Positions 59,756 to 64,000 of a stretch of DNA of 64,000 nucleotides are shown here, piece after piece. The number at the start of each line of letters is the position of its first letter. The stretch's first letter is position 1. The notes beneath the pieces were generated by a model. That model did not search any database. It was not told the DNA's origin and worked only from the letters and a program-made list of their open reading frames with translations. The stretch lies in contig LATX02000230.1 in NCBI GenBank assembly GCA_001466705.2, forward strand, positions 186,001 to 250,000, given 5' to 3'. The position numbers and the translations under genes are program-made. This stretch comes from Moniliophthora roreri (lineage: Eukaryota > Basidiomycota > Agaricomycetes > Agaricales > Marasmiaceae).

Positions 59756-59970
59756 GGAATAGAGCACATATTAGCAAGAGAACCATATGAAAACCAGTAA
59801 ACAATGTACCTAGATTGTTCATGAGTGCATAGAAGCTCATTTGCTATGTTTTTGAGATATGAGCCAGAACAAAGACAACATTGCTTGCCAGACATTGGCA
59901 CATTGTGTTCTCTGAATCATTATTGGATGACTTTAAGCTGACAGAGTGCCCTAGAAATGGAACTGGCATT

Positions 59971-60122
59971 AGCAAAAACACAAAAAGGGATGATAGAGTA
60001 ATGTACCTGAAATATCCTTTTTGCTGTCCTCTCTTGTTGGAAGACGATCTGTTGGTGTCAAGACCAAATTGACTATCTAAAGTCAGTTTCAAGGTGTATA
60101 TAAGACCTGTTGTTGGTCAAAG
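59971..60122. repeat. 150-bp repeat, copy 2
   Basis: Partner of 50299-50448, about 90% alike by eye. Confidence 0.75.
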
Positions 60123-61350
60123 TGTTCATTTGTCTAAGTTAGGAATAGTGGAAAACTACCCAAAAAGATAACCTCCAAAAGTCTAACTCAGTTGTTGTGC
60201 AAGTGTGGATCGATGTGATCAGAGTTACCGCACTTAGAATGCCAACAAAACTCTTATCTCTCTTATTGAAGTGTTCTACTTCACAGTGTTCACCTCCAGA
60301 GGAGTATAGGTGGATTTAAAATGGGTTTATTGGGCAAACACACACACAAAACACAAAGAACATGGTGCACAAAGCACAAACACAAGAGCTACAGTCCTGT
60401 ACAAAGACTCGATAGCCGATATAGTCTGACCCTATGGAGTTCAAGACTTCTTCAAGATAACTACAGCACACAGTGTACTGGAAAAGGTTCTAGACCAATT
60501 TCTACAAAGAGCTCAGTGCAGGCACACCCCTTGCTAAGACTCTAAGTGTGTCACAACCTGATACACACACAGGCCACACTCCAAGTGCCCAAGGCTCCTT
60601 CTTGGTGTAAAGTCTCTCTTAGAAAAGTGCTATAATGCACTCAAGATGTTACTCTTATCTCTTACGATGCAAGTTCGTTATCAGATTTCTATCTCTCTGG
60701 AGTCACTCAGAACCAATCTCCAGGGCCTGTAGTGAGGAAGCAAAACTGGAATGGCACACAAATTTATACACCAAACAAACTCGTCATGTATTCACAATCA
60801 GAGGGAGCAGAGTTACTTGCACATGTACAAATATCTAGCTGTCCTTATATATGGTCCAAGGAATATATCTACAGAAAATTATAAATAATGTCTGATAATT
60901 CAGGAAATGACAAATGAGTGACTGAGATACTAAAAGAGAGATTATTCAGATGTCACAGAGTCTGGCCACTAGGGTATCCAACCATATCCATGTGGGTATC
61001 TACGTTTCCAGGTGTTCTAGATTCTATAATTTGTATTTTCTCTTTTCTAAGTCAGGTATCTATGAGTGGATGGCTGTATCCATCCCGTCTTTTGACAGCA
61101 TTTCCCTTTTTCTAGTATCCACACATCAGCAGAGGCCTAGATGCCAAAGTTTCCAAGGTTGGAACATGCTGTTATTGTTTCTATCTCCTTTGACAATGCA
61201 TGTGCAGTCTTATTTAGGATTTCTTGCATGTTAGATATTCTTCATATGTCTCGTTGTATCTGTCTGTAGGTAGTGGATGTCCTTCAGAAGTGATTTCTGT
61301 CTTTCCGAGTGGTCTTTGTACCTAGTTCGCTTATCGTGTATTGTTTAGCT
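60123..61350. other. Unassigned repeat-compartment DNA
   Basis: No gene recognised. CA-rich and CpG-poor; no LTR ends (TG..CA) with a primer-binding site could be paired. Confidence 0.4.
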
Positions 61351-61356
61351 GCCGGT

Positions 61357-61868
61357 GAATTCTTTATTAAGAGATCACCTGCTTTGACTCTGATCCATAT
61401 ATTGACTTCAGAGGAGGATCGTTCTATGATTGTTCCTGTTCTAAGTTGTCTTTCTGTTTTGATGTCTCCTCTAAGTACCTCTGTACTGTTTGACTGCAGC
61501 TTGCACTTTGCAGATGTCATAGAAAAGTAAAGTAGAAGTTAAAATCCCATTGATAGCACTTTTGAGAGCTTGGTTAACTAGCCAATGTGTTCATTGGACT
61601 ATAGTTAGATTCCCTACAGGTTTTGGGAGTAATCTGCTTTGGATCTGATACATAGATAGGTCAGAAAGTACAGCTTAGACACCTCTGTATAGCATATCAT
61701 ATAGCTCTTCGTACTTTCTAAAGTACCACAGCTTCTCTAAGGCAATAACTAGCAGACTGGGCTCACTCTAGTCCTTATTACCTGTTATCTCATGTCATAT
61801 TAAAGTGTTCCAATTCAGAAATAGTGTAAAATAAATAAAAGTGGGTCTTTTCTAGGTTTGACATATTA
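61357..61868. repeat. Direct repeat, copy 1 (carries the MITE empty site)
   Basis: About 510 bp matching 62637-63138. Landmarks: GAATTCTTTATTAAGAGATC at its start, CTCTAAGTACCTCTGTACTG in the middle, and AAAGTGTTC followed by TTTTCTAGGTTTG at its end. The two copies differ mainly by transitions, which fits C-to-T decay. Confidence 0.8.
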
Positions 61869-61889
61869 GCGCCACATTAGAACTCTTTA

Positions 61890-62636
61890 CACTACGTATG
61901 AGGTGTTCTTTTAACATGGTTTTCTGATTGAGAAAACACTTAATCTTCTTGCAAAGAGAATTTTTATAAAACTATATATAAATTCTAAATTTCAATTGTG
62001 TCCTCTCAACAAGAATATGCCTGTAGAATACTAAATTTTCAGCAGCAAAAGATATGGAATTTTCAAATTCTGAGAATTAATAGATAATACAATATATTAG
62101 AATAATTTCCATACTGAGAAAACATTAAATTTTCTCTGGTTGAAAATGCTCAGAAAATGCTGATAAGATAAGATAAAAATTCCACATTTTCTATTGTGGG
62201 AAAGTCAGAGAAAACACTAGGAAAACACTAGGAAAATAGTAGGAAAATCATGTGAAAACACTATATCTTAAAGCACTTTTTAAATAGTTTTCATATAGTT
62301 TTCCTTTTGTATTTAATATGTTTCCTTTAATATAAAATTCAAAATCTTATATTTATTTTCTAAATGTTTTCTCACTATTTTATAAGGCAGAAAATTTAGT
62401 ATATTTGTAATTAGAAAATTAAAGGATAATTCTATAATTTCATTATCATAAAATAATAAAAAAACACAGACTCTTCTGGAAATTAAAATCCAGAGTATGC
62501 TTGCTGTTTTCAATATGTGATGACAACTTGAAACTAATAGAGTTTTCTGAGTGTTGTCTGGAAGCAAATATATAGCAGTATTCTGAGTGTATTTCCTTTG
62601 TATTAATAGCATAAAAAGAACACCTCGTATGTAGTG
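61890..62636. mobile_element. CACTA-like MITE, 747 bp, TTA target duplication
   Basis: The left end is CACTACGTATGAGGTGTTCT and the right end, read in reverse complement, is CACTACATACGAGGTGTTCT; identity runs on through TTT, giving 21 of 23 matching bases. It is flanked by TTA on both sides (61887-61889 and 62637-62639), a 3-bp duplication as made by CACTA transposons, whose ends also begin CACTA. The interior is very AT-rich with no transposase. The paralogous direct repeat at 61357 shows the unoccupied site GAATTCTTTATTAAGAGATC, against GAACTCTTTA on the left and TTATTAAGAGATC on the right of the element. Confidence 0.85.
62213..62252 (+). repeat. Short tandem repeat inside the MITE
   Basis: Three to four imperfect copies of CTAGGAAAACA. 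Confidence 0.7.
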
Positions 62637-63138
62637 TTATTAAGAGATCATCGGCTTTGATTCTGATCTGCATATTGAATTCCAATGTCTGATCATTCCG
62701 ATTGTTCCTTTCCAAGTCATCTCTCTGTTCAGATGTCTTCTCTAAGTACCTCTGTACTGTATGACTGCACATTGCACTTTGCAGATGTCATAGAAAAGTG
62801 AATAAATTGAAAAATCCCATTGATAGCACTTTGAGAGAGCTCAGTTAACTAGCCAACATGTTCATATGGTCATAGTTAGGTTCCCTACAGGTTTCAGGAG
62901 TGATCTGCTTCAGATCTAATATATAGATAAGTCAGAATGTACAGCTTAGACACCTCTGTATAGCATATCATATAGCTCTTTGTACTTTCCAACATACTGT
63001 AGCTTCTCTAAGGCAATGACTAGCAGACTGGGCTCACTCTAGTCCTTATTACCCATTATCTTGTGTCATATTAAAGTGTTCTGATTCAAAAGTAATGTAA
63101 AATAAATAAAATTGGTTCTTTTCTAGGTTTGCCATATT
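62637..63138. repeat. Direct repeat, copy 2 (interrupted by the MITE)
   Basis: Partner of 61357-61868. Its first about 10 bases lie to the left of the MITE (61880-61889), showing that the element inserted into this copy. Confidence 0.8.
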
Positions 63139-63242
63139 ACCATTCTGCTCAGTAATCAACTTATGCATTGAATTACTGCTGAAGTCTTCCCGTCCAATGG
63201 GAGTCAATGGTCAAAATTGCACACGATGGCTTCAACATCCAC

Positions 63243-63600
63243 AAGGTACACTGAGCTTACTGTTGGTATTCCCGTACTGTACACTGACCACTATTTTAAG
63301 CATTGCTTCCTGTTCAACAATGGATTCAGCAGCACCAAAGGTATGTTCATTATTGACCTCTATTCAACTTCAAATTACTGACTGCTCATTCACTCTTTTC
63401 AGATCTGTTTCACTTGCACTCAAACAAGGGCTACGACGAGCTAGTGAGTATAAATACCATTTCGCTAACCAACTAACTGACATTTTTGATTTCCACTATG
63501 TTTTGCAGAAGCCAATGAAGCAGATGGTGTAGAACAAGGAGAACGTGTGGTGGCAGAGGGATTGCCAGTGTTATGAGAATATTACAGTTTTGTTATCAGT
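63243..63600 (+). repeat. Two-exon coding-like repeat, copy 2, with a possible third exon
   Basis: Reads YTELTVGIPVLYTDHYFKHC and FLFNNGFSSTK up to a GTATGT donor (63341), resumes after an AG acceptor (63402) with DLFHLHSNKGYDEL, has a donor at about 63444, and resumes at 63510 with EANEADGVEQGERVVAEGLP before TGA. This copy therefore supports a three-exon end of a gene. No family recognised. Confidence 0.45.
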
Positions 63601-64000
63601 CACCGTTGAGTTGCTTAGCTTGCCACTGACTCTTCCTTTAGGGTTTTTGGTTTCATGGGTCTGTCAGCTGTTTACTAATACCCTTGCTAGGTGTCATCTT
63701 GTGGTTGTTGCAGCTGCATCTTAAATGCTGCAAAATAATCCGGTAAGTTTTGTTTCAGTATGAGGATTTCAAACTGATATTGATGTATTTGCACTTGATT
63801 GATAGGCATATGGTTCATGTTTAAAAGGTGCAGCATTGATTGCAATGATCATAAAGCCTACTACAAGCTGGTAAGGAGGTCTTTCATGCTTAGTAATGAT
63901 GCAGTTGCCTTTGCCATTAGATTCTGGGTTTTCACCTGTACCAAGGAGTCAAGTACCACAAAGGTCAGTTCACCAATTTGGAAATGCTAGGTATGTGTCA

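Larger units (their letters stand above)
45950..64000. other. CpG-poor, TpG/CpA-rich repeat compartment
   Basis: From just after the tRNA gene to the window end, CG dinucleotides become scarce (often 100 bp or more without one) while TG and CA are abundant. To the left of 45.9 kb CG is common. This is the expected footprint of cytosine methylation followed by C-to-T decay on repeats. The compartment carries duplicated segments and MITEs, listed separately. Counts were not computed, only read by eye. Confidence 0.65.

Noticed and set aside
60300..60850. CA-rich block considered as a solo LTR
   Set aside because: No matching partner or clear termini found by eye.
61357..63138. Direct repeats interpreted as LTRs of a retrotransposon
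   Set aside because: No TG..CA ends, no primer-binding site or gag/pol between them; the spacer is itself a TIR element with its own target duplication.

Overview
This looks like nuclear DNA of a mushroom-forming basidiomycete (Agaricomycetes). Genes carry many introns of roughly 45-80 nt with GT..AG borders. Families present include an HMG-box regulator, P450s, phenol-hydroxylase-like flavoenzymes and MFS transporters. There is a tRNA-Glu with a canonical 37/38 intron. No bacterial-style operons or ribosome binding sites are seen. All exon models below were joined by hand from splice signals and family similarity.

Layout. (1) 0-1.1 kb: 3'-truncated uridine phosphorylase gene on the minus strand. 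(2) 1.1-6.5 kb: long gene-poor spacer rich in simple repeats. (3) 6.5-8.0 kb: HMG-box transcription factor. (4) 11.3-12.5 kb: SDR of the peroxisomal 2,4-dienoyl-CoA reductase type, ending in a PTS1-like ARM. (5) 15.6-28.3 kb: three related cytochrome P450 loci. The first and third have intact frames; the second is a wreck. The second and third are each followed, on the opposite strand, by a degraded C-terminal fragment of a membrane reductase-like family. Downstream flanks of loci 1 and 2 are also duplicated, so the block arose by segmental duplication. A 327-bp hAT-type MITE with a perfect 8-bp target duplication lies between loci 2 and 3. (6) 28-45.1 kb: tandem array, unit about 5.5-6 kb, of an FAD aromatic hydroxylase on the plus strand (A and B intact, C broken by a 76-bp deletion), alternating with minus-strand relics of an MFS sugar transporter and an unrecognised module. 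(7) 45.8 kb: tRNA-Glu(CUC). (8) 45.95-64 kb: a compositionally different compartment, strongly poor in CpG. It contains duplicated micro-exon segments, two clusters of a palindromic CATTNNAATG motif, a mostly intact RING-finger gene, and a CACTA-like MITE with a paralogous empty site next to it.

Taken together, 11-45 kb resembles an oxidative secondary-metabolism or xenobiotic locus (SDR, P450s, FAD hydroxylases, sugar-type transporter) in which oxygenases were kept and amplified while transporter and membrane-reductase copies decayed. No scaffold-forming enzyme (terpene synthase, PKS, NRPS) was recognised in the window, so a pathway is inference only. The right end looks like transposon-rich, methylation-decayed DNA.
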